Shown: positions 7,991-18,820, numbered from the stretch's first letter. The stretch: 41,034 bases of DNA from CAYNEO01 sp964396245 (GCA_964396245.1 CAYNEO010000033.1:1-41034); one strand, 5' to 3'. Notes: generated by a model not told the origin, from the sequence alone. Translations and numbers: made by a program.

Positions 7991-8695
7991 TTGACAGAGA
8001 ATACTCAGCAATACCTGATCACCGGAGCGAGCCGGGGAATAGGCCAGGCAATCGCCGGAAAATTGGCTCGAGAAGGCAGAAAGCTGCTGCTTCACGGTCG
8101 CGACCGCTCCGCGCTGGAAGAGACAGCCGAACTAGTAAAGGCGCAGGGAGCTTCGACCTCAGTGATAGTGGCAGACCTCGCACTTGTCGGCGGTGTCGAG
8201 GAGGTCATCGAGGCGGTCGGGGCGGGGCCGTTGCACGGACTGATCAACAACGCCGGGATAGCAATTGTTAAGCCTCTGGCGGAAATTACGCCGGCAGAGT
8301 GGCAGCAAACCCTGGCGATAAATGTTACCGCGCCGTTTCTGCTCTGCAGTCGGTTGCTTCCCCTGATGCCGTCCGGCGCTACCATCGTCAATATCCTTTC
8401 GATCGCGGCTAAAGTCGGATTCCCGGGTTGGAGCAGTTACTGTATGAGCAAGTTTGCGATAGAGGGGTTTTCCCGGAGTATCAGGGAAGAGTTGAGACCG
8501 CTGGGGGTACGTGTCGTGAATATCTATCCTGCCGCCACACTCACTGAGATGTGGGAGAATGTGTCCGGGGAGTGGTCCGAAGAAAGAATGCTTGACCCGG
8601 AAGAAGTGGCCGGTGCGGTTGTGTACGCGTTGGAACGGCCATCTGATGTTTCGGTCGACTCAATCAATATAGGCAATATTGCCGGTCCCATGTAG
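7991..8695 (+). CDS. short-chain dehydrogenase, probable sepiapterin reductase
   Basis: A 234-residue classical SDR. The cofactor motif is TGASRGIG (11-18), the structural motif NNAG (86-89) and Asn111 follows. The catalytic Ser137, Tyr150 and Lys154 (YCMSK) are all present. The SDR family alone does not fix the substrate. Its position as third gene after folE and the PTPS homologue suggests reduction of 6-pyruvoyltetrahydropterin to tetrahydrobiopterin, as by bacterial sepiapterin reductase. No in-frame ATG is suitably placed and the start appears to be TTG at 7991, 17 bases after the previous stop, with only a weak GAGAG ribosome binding site. It converges with phhB; no clear terminator lies in the 24-bp gap. 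Confidence 0.85.
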   Translation: MTENTQQYLITGASRGIGQAIAGKLAREGRKLLLHGRDRSALEETAELVKAQGASTSVIVADLALVGGVEEVIEAVGAGPLHGLINNAGIAIVKPLAEITPAEWQQTLAINVTAPFLLCSRLLPLMPSGATIVNILSIAAKVGFPGWSSYCMSKFAIEGFSRSIREELRPLGVRVVNIYPAATLTEMWENVSGEWSEERMLDPEEVAGAVVYALERPSDVSVDSINIGNIAGPM

Positions 8696-8719
8696 ACCGG
8701 CTGCCGGCCCGAGTCTAAC

Positions 8720-9049
8720 TCAAATCCTGTCCACTTTACTGGCGACAACAAAATCGTTTATCGACAATCCACCGATGGCATGAGTCCACAGGGTGATACG
8801 CACTTTATTCCAGTCATGGACAAAGATGTCGGGGTGGTGACCTTCTTCTTCAGCGATTGCCCCGACCTTATTGACAAACTCCAGCGCGCCGCGAAAATCC
8901 TTGAACTCAAATTGTCGCTCGATTTTCTTGTCATTTTCAATAACGTTCCACTTACTCAGTTGCTCGAGGTAAACCTCGAACTGGTCCCTGGTGAGCGGGT
9001 CAACGCCGCCCTCGCATGGTACGCAGTGTTTTTCGGTCAGTTTTTCCAT
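8720..9049 (-). CDS. phhB: pterin-4a-carbinolamine dehydratase
   Basis: A 109-residue protein with the family signature EEEGHHPDIFVHDWNKV, followed by ITLWTHAIGGLSINDF. It dehydrates the 4a-hydroxy-tetrahydropterin released by phenylalanine hydroxylase so the cofactor can be recycled. Length and motifs match the family. The N-terminus carries CVPCEGG, often seen in bacterial members. The ATG (9049-9047) overlaps the stop of phhA by one base (TGATG), so the two are almost certainly translated together. It is the last gene of the long minus-strand catabolic unit. Confidence 0.95.
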   Translation of the reverse strand: MEKLTEKHCVPCEGGVDPLTRDQFEVYLEQLSKWNVIENDKKIERQFEFKDFRGALEFVNKVGAIAEEEGHHPDIFVHDWNKVRITLWTHAIGGLSINDFVVASKVDRI

Positions 9050-10914
9050 CAGTCGATCCTATACGGTTTTATTTCCCTGGGGGCAAGCTCGAGGCCGTCG
9101 CGAATGACCTTAGTCAACGCCGGTTCTTTTTCAGCGCGGGAGGTCAGGCGGTCTTTGATCTCAGCCCCGATTTCCGGATGCTTTCCTGATTTAGTGAGCA
9201 GTTCCACGATTTCGAGCGGAAGCAGCCAGTCGCGCGGGTGATTTGTTTTCAACTCATCCCACACGGCCGGAATGACATCATCTAAAATAAGTCTTTCGCG
9301 GCAGTCGCGAATAGTCTGATATAGCTTGTGAAGCTCTCGTTGCTTCGGCGTGTAGTCTATTTTCACCGTCCGTGTCCTGGACACCATTGACGGTTCTTCG
9401 TAGGCATCCTTGTCGGCGGCGCCGGCGAACACGGAGGATACGCTTTCACCGACGGCCATATCATAGGCGCCCCACGATGGCTGGAATAGCGTTTCGCCAC
9501 GATATGTGACGGAACAGTCAAGGAAAGTCATGAGGACAACTTTGCCGTCTTTACGATCAACTCGCCCGAGCCGCCCCTCGATGACAACACCGCTCTCGAA
9601 CTCAAGCCTTATTGTCTGCGTCGGCTCGATGCCGATATCGGCAAGTTCCGATTCAGACATTACCTCGAGCGGTTTGTCGATTCCCTTCAGCTTCCCGACC
9701 GGTGACCCGAAACCGCCGCTGTGGTAGTCCTTACCATGACCGGGCAGTTCCTTGCCGCGCCACGCCAGCTGGGTAGGTCCGGCAGTCTTAATGTATATGG
9801 GATGGTTTTTTTCGTCAGTCAGCATGTCGGAAAAAATCCCGGATACTTGAAGACCGGAGTTGAAGACACACGTGGACGGGTTTTCGCATTCGATTGCCTT
9901 GCGGATCCCGTTCAATCCGCCGACCTTGTACGCCATGGTTTTGCTGAACTCGGTCAGTACATTGATCAGGTGCTTGAAATCCGGCGTGACGAACAGGTGG
10001 GGCTGCTCAGACGTGATATCGAAAGGGTAGTTAACCGCGTCGAGCGTGTATGGAATCTTCTTGACCTTTGGCGTCATGCATCGAAACGACTCCCCAATCG
10101 ATGAAAGCAACCCGGCGCCGTATATTTTGTAATTTTCAAGATCACCGATAAGCCCAAATTCCACGGTCCACCAGTGTAGCCGGCTGAGCTGAGCCATTTC
10201 CGAGGGCTTGCCGAGATTGTCCTGCTTATAGTGGACGTCTTTTTCAGCCTCGTCGATTTGCTCCTGAGGTGTACCCGGAGTTTCCTTCAAAATAGAGAGT
10301 TTTCGGATAGCCTCGTACAGTTCAAAGTCTTTCTTGGACGACATCGCCCTGGCGCCGATCTCTCCGAACAGGCGCAAGTACTCGGCGTACTCCGGGTCGG
10401 CTATCACCGGCGCGTGACCGGCAGCCTCATGGACAATATCCGGAGAGGGAGTGTATTCGATATGTTCGATCTGGCGCATATCCGATGCGATAACAAGCAC
10501 CCGGTGAGCCTGGAAGCCCATGAAAGCGGCGGGGGGAATAAATCCGTTAACGGACACGGCGGCCCAGCCGATTTTGCCAAGAATCTGGTTCATCTCCTGA
10601 ATGCTGGGAATTCGCTCAATTTCAAGACCGGTTTTTTCGAGACCTTCAAAGTATATCAGGTGGGCGTATTTTTTCAGAAATTCGTGGTTCTGGCGAAGGA
10701 TGTAGCGCCAGACGGAGTGGTCAACCGGCGTATAGCTGGTGTAATTCTGGTCGACAATGAACTGCTTCAGGTAGTTAGGCAGGGTGTCAATGATTGGATT
10801 GTTCAGCTTTTCCCAGGCAGGTTTTTCCGTGCCATCAGCCGGCGTCGATCCGGCCCCGGCCGGGCCGGCGGCTTTCAAGTGCCGGTCGCGGTTTCTTTGA
10901 TCGAACTGTTTCAT
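9049..10914 (-). CDS. phhA: aromatic amino acid hydroxylase (phenylalanine 4-monooxygenase), long form
   Basis: A 621-residue protein; the classic proteobacterial enzyme is about 260-300. The iron-binding motif is DIVHEAAGHAP (His162, His167), with the third ligand Glu252 in WWTVEFGL. Upstream GFIPPAAFMGFQAHRVL and downstream GLLSSIGE also fit pterin-dependent hydroxylases. It would hydroxylate phenylalanine to tyrosine with tetrahydrobiopterin and O2. About 45 extra residues, charged and probably helical, separate His167 and Glu252. The C-terminal 280 residues lie outside the known catalytic fold and no ACT domain is seen. The long form recalls enzymes annotated in Bacteroidetes. The ATG at 10914 (AAAGGAAA upstream) is preferred to an in-frame start at 10947. 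It is coupled to phhB. Confidence 0.9.
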   Translation of the reverse strand: MKQFDQRNRDRHLKAAGPAGAGSTPADGTEKPAWEKLNNPIIDTLPNYLKQFIVDQNYTSYTPVDHSVWRYILRQNHEFLKKYAHLIYFEGLEKTGLEIERIPSIQEMNQILGKIGWAAVSVNGFIPPAAFMGFQAHRVLVIASDMRQIEHIEYTPSPDIVHEAAGHAPVIADPEYAEYLRLFGEIGARAMSSKKDFELYEAIRKLSILKETPGTPQEQIDEAEKDVHYKQDNLGKPSEMAQLSRLHWWTVEFGLIGDLENYKIYGAGLLSSIGESFRCMTPKVKKIPYTLDAVNYPFDITSEQPHLFVTPDFKHLINVLTEFSKTMAYKVGGLNGIRKAIECENPSTCVFNSGLQVSGIFSDMLTDEKNHPIYIKTAGPTQLAWRGKELPGHGKDYHSGGFGSPVGKLKGIDKPLEVMSESELADIGIEPTQTIRLEFESGVVIEGRLGRVDRKDGKVVLMTFLDCSVTYRGETLFQPSWGAYDMAVGESVSSVFAGAADKDAYEEPSMVSRTRTVKIDYTPKQRELHKLYQTIRDCRERLILDDVIPAVWDELKTNHPRDWLLPLEIVELLTKSGKHPEIGAEIKDRLTSRAEKEPALTKVIRDGLELAPREIKPYRID

Positions 10915-10936
10915 GACAGTTTCCTTTCGGCTGTTC

Positions 10937-11071
10937 GGCAGGAACACCGGCTGTGGTTCGATATCATTTACCGAATTGGTCCACTATCCATGGTACAATA
11001 ACAAGCCGGTGAGCGCAAGTGTTTCCCGAAGAAAGCGAGCCGGGGAAGGCGGGCACTGAGGGTGTTCCTGC

Positions 11072-11072
<1 letters not shown>
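10937..11072. repeat. 12-bp inverted repeat with a competing inner repeat in the phhA leader
   Basis: GGCAGGAACACC (10937-10948) and its exact complement GGTGTTCCTGCC (11061-11072) bracket the gap between the acetoacetyl-CoA synthetase stop and phhA. A second pair, CACCGGCT (10946-10953) and AGCCGGTG (11004-11011), shares the CACC bases with the outer arm, so in RNA the two pairings exclude each other. No T-run follows either stem. Confidence 0.5.
10990..11018 (-). promoter_or_regulatory. possible internal promoter for phhA-phhB
   Basis: On the minus strand TTGCGC (11018-11013) and TACCAT (10995-10990) are 17 bases apart. Both boxes are only moderate. It lies inside the inverted-repeat region and would give phhAB expression separate from the upstream genes. 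Confidence 0.3.
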
Positions 11073-13018
<1,946 letters not shown>

Positions 13019-13063
13019 GAATGCTCCCTCTTAGTATGCTGAGCGTAAACGAGACACGAGATA

Positions 13064-14035
13064 TCAACCGGGGCGGGCCATTGTTAGATACACGACAACG
13101 TTCCAGGCAAATTCAAGGTTGTTCTCGTCGAGCGCAAACTTGATAGTCTGCTCCAGGAACGTGCGGGCCTTTGGATGGCCGGCTCGTTCGAGTGCCAGCG
13201 CCACCGACAGCATCTCCTGGTATCTGGCGAGCCGCAAATAGCGATAGAAAGCGCCCTCGTCCGGGTCGCTCTCCGGCTGCTCCTCGATGAATGAGATGAC
13301 CCGATCGGCGTCTGGAATCGTCTCGGCGTTGGCAAGCTGTGCAAGATTGTTTGCGCTCAGAATATGGGACACCTTGATTTGCTCAGGCAACCGGTCAAAG
13401 CCGACTCCGAGATGTCCGGTTATCGGCTTGGCGACGGCGAATATCGCCTTCCCGCTGGCCCGGGTATAATAGTCCGCGCTGTTTCGACCGACCAGGTCAA
13501 TGAGATCCGGCTCGATGACCCCGTTCAGAATGATGTCTTCCGCGACGTGAAACTTGACCACCTCGCAGATCGCCAGATTGCCGGATGCCGGACCATCGCC
13601 AAGAGACACCATCTTGCTCAGGACACATTCCATCTGAAAAGGTGATTCCTGGACCCGGAAAGGCTTGACGATATCCGAAGGGATCGGGGTCAGTCCGCTC
13701 TTGACGAATTCATCAACATCCGATGGATATTCCGTGGAGGCCAGGTTGACCTGCTGAACCATTGAATACGTCACCGCTTGAATGACACACTCCCTGGTGT
13801 CCACCAAATTTGCATAGGTGTCTTTGAAACTGCCGTCCCGGCCACGGCGGGAAGCGGAGAAGGCGACTGTCGGCGGATTGGCGCCAAAAGCATTAAAGAA
13901 CGAAAACGGCGACAGGTTTCTGGTACCCGCCTTCGACAGAGTCGATACCAGCGCGATCGGACGTGGTCCGACACCTCCCAGAAGAATCTGATGTACTTCT
14001 CGTCTCGGCCGGTCTTTTGGTTCAAAATCAAGCAT
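13064..14035 (-). CDS. flavin-reductase-like (FMN-binding split barrel) protein
   Basis: A 323-residue protein. Residues about 10-200 have the flavin reductase/DIM6-NTAB look: GPRPIALVSTLSKAGTRNLSPFSFFNAFGANPP and later CVLSKMVSLGDG and AICEVVKFHV. This fold binds FMN non-covalently. The C-terminal 110 residues are helical, with no motif I recognise. The start is ATG 4 bases after the stop of the fumarylacetoacetase gene, with only a weak AAGAAG, suggesting coupling. Related proteins are, from memory, often found beside homogentisate-pathway genes in Bacteroidetes, but their function is not established. In this operon it is the only gene without a known pathway step, and maleylacetoacetate isomerase is the only step without a gene. 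Confidence 0.75.
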   Translation of the reverse strand: MLDFEPKDRPRREVHQILLGGVGPRPIALVSTLSKAGTRNLSPFSFFNAFGANPPTVAFSASRRGRDGSFKDTYANLVDTRECVIQAVTYSMVQQVNLASTEYPSDVDEFVKSGLTPIPSDIVKPFRVQESPFQMECVLSKMVSLGDGPASGNLAICEVVKFHVAEDIILNGVIEPDLIDLVGRNSADYYTRASGKAIFAVAKPITGHLGVGFDRLPEQIKVSHILSANNLAQLANAETIPDADRVISFIEEQPESDPDEGAFYRYLRLARYQEMLSVALALERAGHPKARTFLEQTIKFALDENNLEFAWNVVVYLTMARPG

Positions 14036-14039
14036 ATCG

Positions 14040-15062
14040 TCACACGTTCTTCTTTTTCGCCAGGATGGAGTAATTATCCGCCGATTTCAGCAGACGGTTC
14101 TTGAGGCGGCCGAGGCTGTCAATCTCGAGTTCGATCGTATCACCGTCCTTCAGCCAGGTCGGCGAGAATTCTTCGCCCTTTTCTTTTGCCTGAAGCGCCC
14201 GGGTCCCATTGAGCTCAAGGTAGCATCCGGTCCCTACCGTACCTGAACCAATCACATCGCCGGGAAATATGTCCACTCCGTAGGACACGCGCTCGATAAT
14301 CTCGGCGAATGTCCAGTTCATATCTTTCAGGTTACCGTCGGAAACAAGCTTTCCGTTGTGGTAGGCGGTCATGCGCAGGTCATACTTGTCGCCGCTCGAT
14401 GTCGTTATCTTCTTATTCTCCAGTTCATCGACCGTTACCAGCCAGGGGCCAAAGGTGTTGGCGAAGTCCTTACCTTTTGCAGGTCCGAGATTGAGCTTCA
14501 TTTCTTCCATTTGCAATTGCCGCGCTGACAGATCGTTGAGAATCATATAGCCGGCGATGTACGAGTCAGCGTCCTCGGCCGCTATGTTGCGGCCTTGCTT
14601 ACCAATAACCACGGCACATTCCAATTCGAAATCCAGCCGGTGGAAATGATCCGCTTCGAGGAAAATATCGCCTTCTCCGAAAGTCGCGTTATGGTTGGTG
14701 AAATAAAAGACCGGGAATTGATCGAACTCGGGGATCATGTCAACGCCGCGATTGCGGCGTGCGGTGGCTACATGCTGCCGAAACGCGTAGGCGTCGCGGC
14801 AAGATGTTGGATGCGGCACGGGGGAGAGCAGTTGCGTGGAGGCCCGGTCCCACACCGGTTCCACTTTGCTGTCGGAGGCCGCTTCATTCACTTTTCGAGC
14901 AAGATCCATCGCCGGTTCCCCACCCCATAAAAAAGCCGCCATATTATCGGGCAAATCGATATTGATTTTGGCGGCGCTTGCCTGCAAGTCATAAACTTTA
15001 TCGTCAACAAGTAATCCTGATTTCTCTTCTTTCTCAGGCGTCAGAAACGATACCAGCTTCAT
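14040..15062 (-). CDS. fahA: fumarylacetoacetate hydrolase family protein, probable fumarylacetoacetase
   Basis: A 340-residue FAH-fold enzyme. Characteristic segments are PVFYFTNHNATFGEGD, the metal-binding LDFELECAVVIGKQGRNI, YMILNDLSARQLQ, KGKDFANTFGPWLVT and PGDVIGSGTVGTGCYLELNG. It is expected to split fumarylacetoacetate into fumarate and acetoacetate, using a divalent metal held by the Glu/Asp cluster. FAH-fold proteins have many substrates; the assignment rests on the surrounding hpd, hmgA and acetoacetyl-CoA synthetase genes. It is shorter than the 420-residue animal enzyme and resembles the bacterial short form. The ATG at 15062 has AAGGA 8 bases upstream. Confidence 0.9.
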   Translation of the reverse strand: MKLVSFLTPEKEEKSGLLVDDKVYDLQASAAKINIDLPDNMAAFLWGGEPAMDLARKVNEAASDSKVEPVWDRASTQLLSPVPHPTSCRDAYAFRQHVATARRNRGVDMIPEFDQFPVFYFTNHNATFGEGDIFLEADHFHRLDFELECAVVIGKQGRNIAAEDADSYIAGYMILNDLSARQLQMEEMKLNLGPAKGKDFANTFGPWLVTVDELENKKITTSSGDKYDLRMTAYHNGKLVSDGNLKDMNWTFAEIIERVSYGVDIFPGDVIGSGTVGTGCYLELNGTRALQAKEKGEEFSPTWLKDGDTIELEIDSLGRLKNRLLKSADNYSILAKKKNV

Positions 15063-15078
15063 TCAAGAGTCCTTCTGT

Positions 15079-16209
15079 CTATGGGGTCTTTTCCGTCTGC
15101 AGTTTCTTTGACAGTTTGTGGTAGACATCCTCAATGATGTCCATCGCGAAATTGGTTTCATCCTCAGTGCCGGAATTAATCCTGACGGCGTTGGGAATCC
15201 CGAAGGAAACCAGATGGCGGAGTATCAATCCTCGATTGAGGCATTCCTGGAAGAATGTTGCGGCGAATTGCTCGGAAGGCATAACCATCATGATGAAATT
15301 AGCCGCCGTCGGGACATGGCGAATGCCCAGGTCGTCGAGTCGTGACTGAATCTGTTTCAATGAGGCACGGTTCGTTTCGACAGTTCGCTCGAGAAATTCG
15401 TCGTCATCCAGCGCGGCCATGGCGGCGATTTGGGCAAGTTCATTCGGTTCGAACGGCAGCCGCACTTTGTACAGCTCATGGATAAGGTATTCCGGTCCGA
15501 CGGCAAAACCGACCCTGAGACCGGCCAGTCCATACGCTTTCGAGAGCGTGCGCGTGACAATCAAATTCTCGTAATTGTACCGCAGTCCGTCGGGATAATC
15601 AGGCCGGTCACCGGCATATGTCCAGTACGCCTCGTCCAGTATGACCAGCACGTCGCGCGGAACACCTGCCATGAACGATTCGAATTCATCGGCAGTAAAC
15701 ATGGTGCCGGTCGGATTGTTGGGATTGGCCAGGTAGACAATTCGCGTGCTTTCGGATAATGCATCGAGGAGAGCGTCGAGGTCGAAAGCATACTCCTTCA
15801 GCGGCACCTGCTTGACGCCCCGGGCAAGTTTATCGATGCTCACATATATGCCGATAAACGTGCCCCGCGAAGTGAGAATTTCGTCCCCCTCAACGGTGAA
15901 CGCGTTGATGATATACGCCAGCAGTGCATCGGTGCCGTGTCCGCAGATGATTTCGTTTGGCGCCCGTCCGGTCTTCTCCGCTAGCTTCAAGACGAGATCC
16001 GTGGAGGCCGGATCTACATAGCGGTGAAGGCTTACACTGGCGCTAACATCGGCCAGCGCGGCCAGCGCTTTCGGCGATGTGCCCAGCGGGTTCTCGTTAG
16101 ATGCCAGCTTGACGATGCGAGAGAGTTTCTTCTCCCGAGCCAGTTCTTCGATCGGTTTGCCTGCTTTGTAGGGCTTCAAATTCCGGGTGTGGGGCGGTAT
16201 GCGAATCAT
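15079..16209 (-). CDS. HisC-like class I/II aminotransferase, probable aromatic aminotransferase
   Basis: A 376-residue PLP enzyme of the histidinol-phosphate aminotransferase family. KLASNENPLGTSPKAL near the N-terminus, YLANPNNPTGT, VILDEAY and the PLP-lysine motif TLSKAYGLAGLRVGFA are all visible, as is the C-terminal VRINSGTEDE. HisC-family enzymes commonly also accept tyrosine and phenylalanine. Here, between hmgA and the fumarylacetoacetase gene, it probably makes 4-hydroxyphenylpyruvate from tyrosine, the substrate of HPPD. No other histidine-synthesis gene is nearby. The ATG at 16209 (GAGGAA upstream) is chosen over an in-frame TTG at 16233, which lacks a ribosome binding site. Confidence 0.88.
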   Translation of the reverse strand: MIRIPPHTRNLKPYKAGKPIEELAREKKLSRIVKLASNENPLGTSPKALAALADVSASVSLHRYVDPASTDLVLKLAEKTGRAPNEIICGHGTDALLAYIINAFTVEGDEILTSRGTFIGIYVSIDKLARGVKQVPLKEYAFDLDALLDALSESTRIVYLANPNNPTGTMFTADEFESFMAGVPRDVLVILDEAYWTYAGDRPDYPDGLRYNYENLIVTRTLSKAYGLAGLRVGFAVGPEYLIHELYKVRLPFEPNELAQIAAMAALDDDEFLERTVETNRASLKQIQSRLDDLGIRHVPTAANFIMMVMPSEQFAATFFQECLNRGLILRHLVSFGIPNAVRINSGTEDETNFAMDIIEDVYHKLSKKLQTEKTP

Positions 16210-16312
16210 CGGTTCCTCGAGGTTAATGGACAATTTGCTCTACCTCAGTATACTACAAAATCAGGGTTACCGCCAGCATGTCGTCATGAAAATGCGTGGC
16301 AAAACTAGCTCC

Positions 16313-17476
16313 CTATTCAGCCAGCCAGGATTGCGCGTAACCTTCGTCGAGCGTTTTTCGCACATTAAGCGTCGGCCTGAGCGGGCTGTAGGTGTCGATC
16401 ATGATTGCGTACTCCTCGGTCCCTTTGGCCCCAATCGACTCCTCGGTCTTCCCGGGTTGCGGACCGTGTGGCATGCCTCCGGGGTGCAGCGTAATGGAGC
16501 CCTCTTCTACGCCCTTTCGGGACATAAAATCTCCCTCGACATAGTACAGAACTTCGTCGCTGTCGATGTTGGAGTGGTAATAAGGCGCCGGAATGGCGTT
16601 TGGATACCAGTCAAACGGACGGGGATTGAAATTGCACATTATGAAATGACCGGTTTTGAATACCAGGTGAACCGGCGGCGGCAGATGAATCCGGCCAACC
16701 TTGGGATGGAAGCTCCTGATATTGAAGGCAAACGGGAAGAGATACCCGTCCCATCCGACGACATCGAACGGGTGGTGGGGCACGATATGCTCGAAGTACT
16801 TGTCGCCGGCCTTCAGGACAACGCGAAACTCGCCGGCTTCATCCTGCGGCTCGATTTCCTGCGGCGGCTTGAAATCCCGCTCGGCGTAAGGCGCATGCTC
16901 GGCGAACTGACCATAATCGGTGCGGTAGTGATTCGGAATCTCAAAGGCGGTATCCGACTCGACTATGAGCATCTTGTTCCCGCCGTACGTGTCGAATTTG
17001 AACTGGTGCGTTACGGCGCGGGGAATGATGAACTGATCACCGGGCTCAAACCGAATCTTACCATACTCGCTCAGGAATGTGCCGGAGCCGTGGTGGATGA
17101 AAACGTACTCGGCCCCGTACGCATTACGGTAGAAATCATCGGTGTCCTCACCCGGATGGGCCGTCGAAATAATGCAGTGCGGGTTGCGGAGGAACACGTT
17201 ACGTGCCGTAATGAAGTTGCCTTTGGACTGCATCTTGTCGGTGAAGAAGTGCATCCAGAGAACCGGCGCCTCGGGCCAATCGACATTCTTCCGCGGCGGA
17301 AGAGGTCGCGATTTTTTCAACTCGGTCGGCAGGTGTATGTGGTACAGGTTCGAGTAAATGCCCGAGAAGCCCTTGCTGGAAACCAGCTCTTCTCGATACA
17401 GCGACTTTCCATCCGGCTTCAAAAACGCCGTATGTTTGACCCGCGGTATGTCTCCCAGCTTATGATAGAACGGCAT
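16313..17476 (-). CDS. hmgA: homogentisate 1,2-dioxygenase
   Basis: A 387-residue cupin dioxygenase of the shorter bacterial type. It opens the ring of homogentisate to maleylacetoacetate with Fe(II) and O2. The metal region is YYHSNIDSDEVLYYVEG (His301 with Asp307 or Glu308), followed by GSITLHPGGMPHGPQPG (His337). HHGSGTFLSEYG and PFDVVGWDGYLFPFAFN are further family segments. The ATG at 17476 follows GAGGAGGAA. It is the second gene after hpd, 68 bases downstream of it, in pathway order. An O2-dependent enzyme set beside a cytochrome conduit suggests a facultative or microaerobic lifestyle (inference). Confidence 0.93.
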   Translation of the reverse strand: MPFYHKLGDIPRVKHTAFLKPDGKSLYREELVSSKGFSGIYSNLYHIHLPTELKKSRPLPPRKNVDWPEAPVLWMHFFTDKMQSKGNFITARNVFLRNPHCIISTAHPGEDTDDFYRNAYGAEYVFIHHGSGTFLSEYGKIRFEPGDQFIIPRAVTHQFKFDTYGGNKMLIVESDTAFEIPNHYRTDYGQFAEHAPYAERDFKPPQEIEPQDEAGEFRVVLKAGDKYFEHIVPHHPFDVVGWDGYLFPFAFNIRSFHPKVGRIHLPPPVHLVFKTGHFIMCNFNPRPFDWYPNAIPAPYYHSNIDSDEVLYYVEGDFMSRKGVEEGSITLHPGGMPHGPQPGKTEESIGAKGTEEYAIMIDTYSPLRPTLNVRKTLDEGYAQSWLAE

Positions 17477-17544
17477 GTTATATATTCCTCCTCATGTTTG
17501 GCTTCTGTTGCTTCATCCGTGATCGATCACAGACGCCGCTGCCG

Positions 17545-18684
17545 TCAGCAGGGCGGCATCACGTCTTCCGGCTCTCGCTCGAGATTGCCGCGGAGTTTCT
17601 GATCCAGCTCGATGGATTCAAACAGCGCCTGGAAATTACCCTTACCGAATCCCTGGCTGTTGCCCTTTCGCTGGATGAACTCAAAGAAGAATGTCGGGCG
17701 ATCCCCGGTTGGCTTCGTGAACAGCTGCAGCAAATAGCCGTCGCTCTCCTTATCACAGAGAATGCCGTGTTTGTGAAGGTCGTCAATGCTTTCGTCGATA
17801 TTCAGGTCTTTGCGCTCGCGCAGCTTATCGTAATACGTATCCGGGACGGTCAAAAACTCGACGCCGTTTTTGCGCAGATTCGCGATTGAAGTAACGATGT
17901 CGTCGGTGGCGATAGCTATGTGCTGAACGCCGGAGCCGTTGTACTGCTCGATATACTCTTCGATTTGCGACTTTTTGAGACCCTCAAACGGTTCGTTGAT
18001 CGGATTACGAATCTTGCTGTCTTTCGTCCGCACGACCTTGGACAGGAGGGCCGAATACTTCGTACCGATATCGCCCGCTTTGAAATCGACGAACGTTTCA
18101 AAATTCATGGTCTTGTTGAAATAGTCCGCCCAGAGATTCATCTCGTTTTCGCGGACATTGCCCACGATATGGTCGATATTCTGGAGCTTGGTGTCCAGCG
18201 CGGATGTCTCAATCTCCTGTCGCGGTGCGCAGTAGCGGGGGCGAAAGATGCCCTTGTAGTTGTCGCGGTTGACATACACGAGTTCGGTGTCATCGTAGAG
18301 CCGAATGGCGGCTTTCTCGACATACCCTTTGTCATCCTCGATGCGATGTGGCCGCTCTACCATCACGGCGCCGTGCTGGGTCGCGAACTTGAAAGCAGCA
18401 TCGACATCGTCCACCTCGACCGCCCACCGTTTAATGCCGTCGCCGTGCAGGTTGACGAAGCCGAGGACATCCCACGTGCCCGGCTGGACAGCCGACGTGA
18501 CGACAAATTGCAGGTCATTCTTGGTGAGGTAGTAAGAGACGCGGTCCCGAACGCCGGTCTCCGGACCGAGATATCCGGTGATATCCATGCTGAGCGCCTT
18601 GGCGAACCAGTACGCGGTCGCCTTGGCGGAACCGACATAAAACTCGACGTAATCATATTTGCGTATTTTCACACCGTTGGACAT
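17545..18684 (-). CDS. hpd: 4-hydroxyphenylpyruvate dioxygenase
   Basis: A 379-residue two-domain vicinal-oxygen-chelate enzyme of normal length. It converts 4-hydroxyphenylpyruvate to homogentisate with Fe(II) and O2. The iron ligands are visible as His172 (NIDHIVGNV), His255 (GVQHIAIAT) and Glu335 (RPTFFFEFIQR). The C-terminal helix region GFGKGNFQALFESIELDQ is typical and closes the active site. The ATG at 18684 has TAGGAG upstream. It heads the eight-gene minus-strand unit behind a strong promoter about 110 bases upstream. Confidence 0.96.
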   Translation of the reverse strand: MSNGVKIRKYDYVEFYVGSAKATAYWFAKALSMDITGYLGPETGVRDRVSYYLTKNDLQFVVTSAVQPGTWDVLGFVNLHGDGIKRWAVEVDDVDAAFKFATQHGAVMVERPHRIEDDKGYVEKAAIRLYDDTELVYVNRDNYKGIFRPRYCAPRQEIETSALDTKLQNIDHIVGNVRENEMNLWADYFNKTMNFETFVDFKAGDIGTKYSALLSKVVRTKDSKIRNPINEPFEGLKKSQIEEYIEQYNGSGVQHIAIATDDIVTSIANLRKNGVEFLTVPDTYYDKLRERKDLNIDESIDDLHKHGILCDKESDGYLLQLFTKPTGDRPTFFFEFIQRKGNSQGFGKGNFQALFESIELDQKLRGNLEREPEDVMPPC

Positions 18685-18791
18685 CGTAAGCTCCTATTTT
18701 TCGCATTGAATGTATCAACTTTGTCGGTGTTCATCATAACAGCATCAGACAGGGAATTGTTCTGGAAAGAGTGCTTCCCACGGGCGTCGCG

Positions 18792-18820
18792 AATATACGA
18801 AACCGGTATTGCAGGTGCAA
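18792..18820 (-). promoter_or_regulatory. sigma70-type promoter of the hpd operon
   Basis: On the minus strand TTGCAC (18820-18815) and TATATT (18797-18792) are separated by exactly 17 bases. Transcription should start near 18785, leaving a leader of about 100 bases before the hpd ATG. Confidence 0.7.

Noticed and set aside
17519..17530. GTGATCGATCAC palindrome between hpd and hmgA, CRP-like at first sight
   Set aside because: Half-site spacing is 4 rather than 6 bases and it lies inside an operon; probably chance.
16187..17602. Very long (471-residue) plus-strand ORF opposite homogentisate dioxygenase
   Set aside because: It is the antisense shadow of hmgA, whose family motifs and ribosome binding site are clear on the minus strand.
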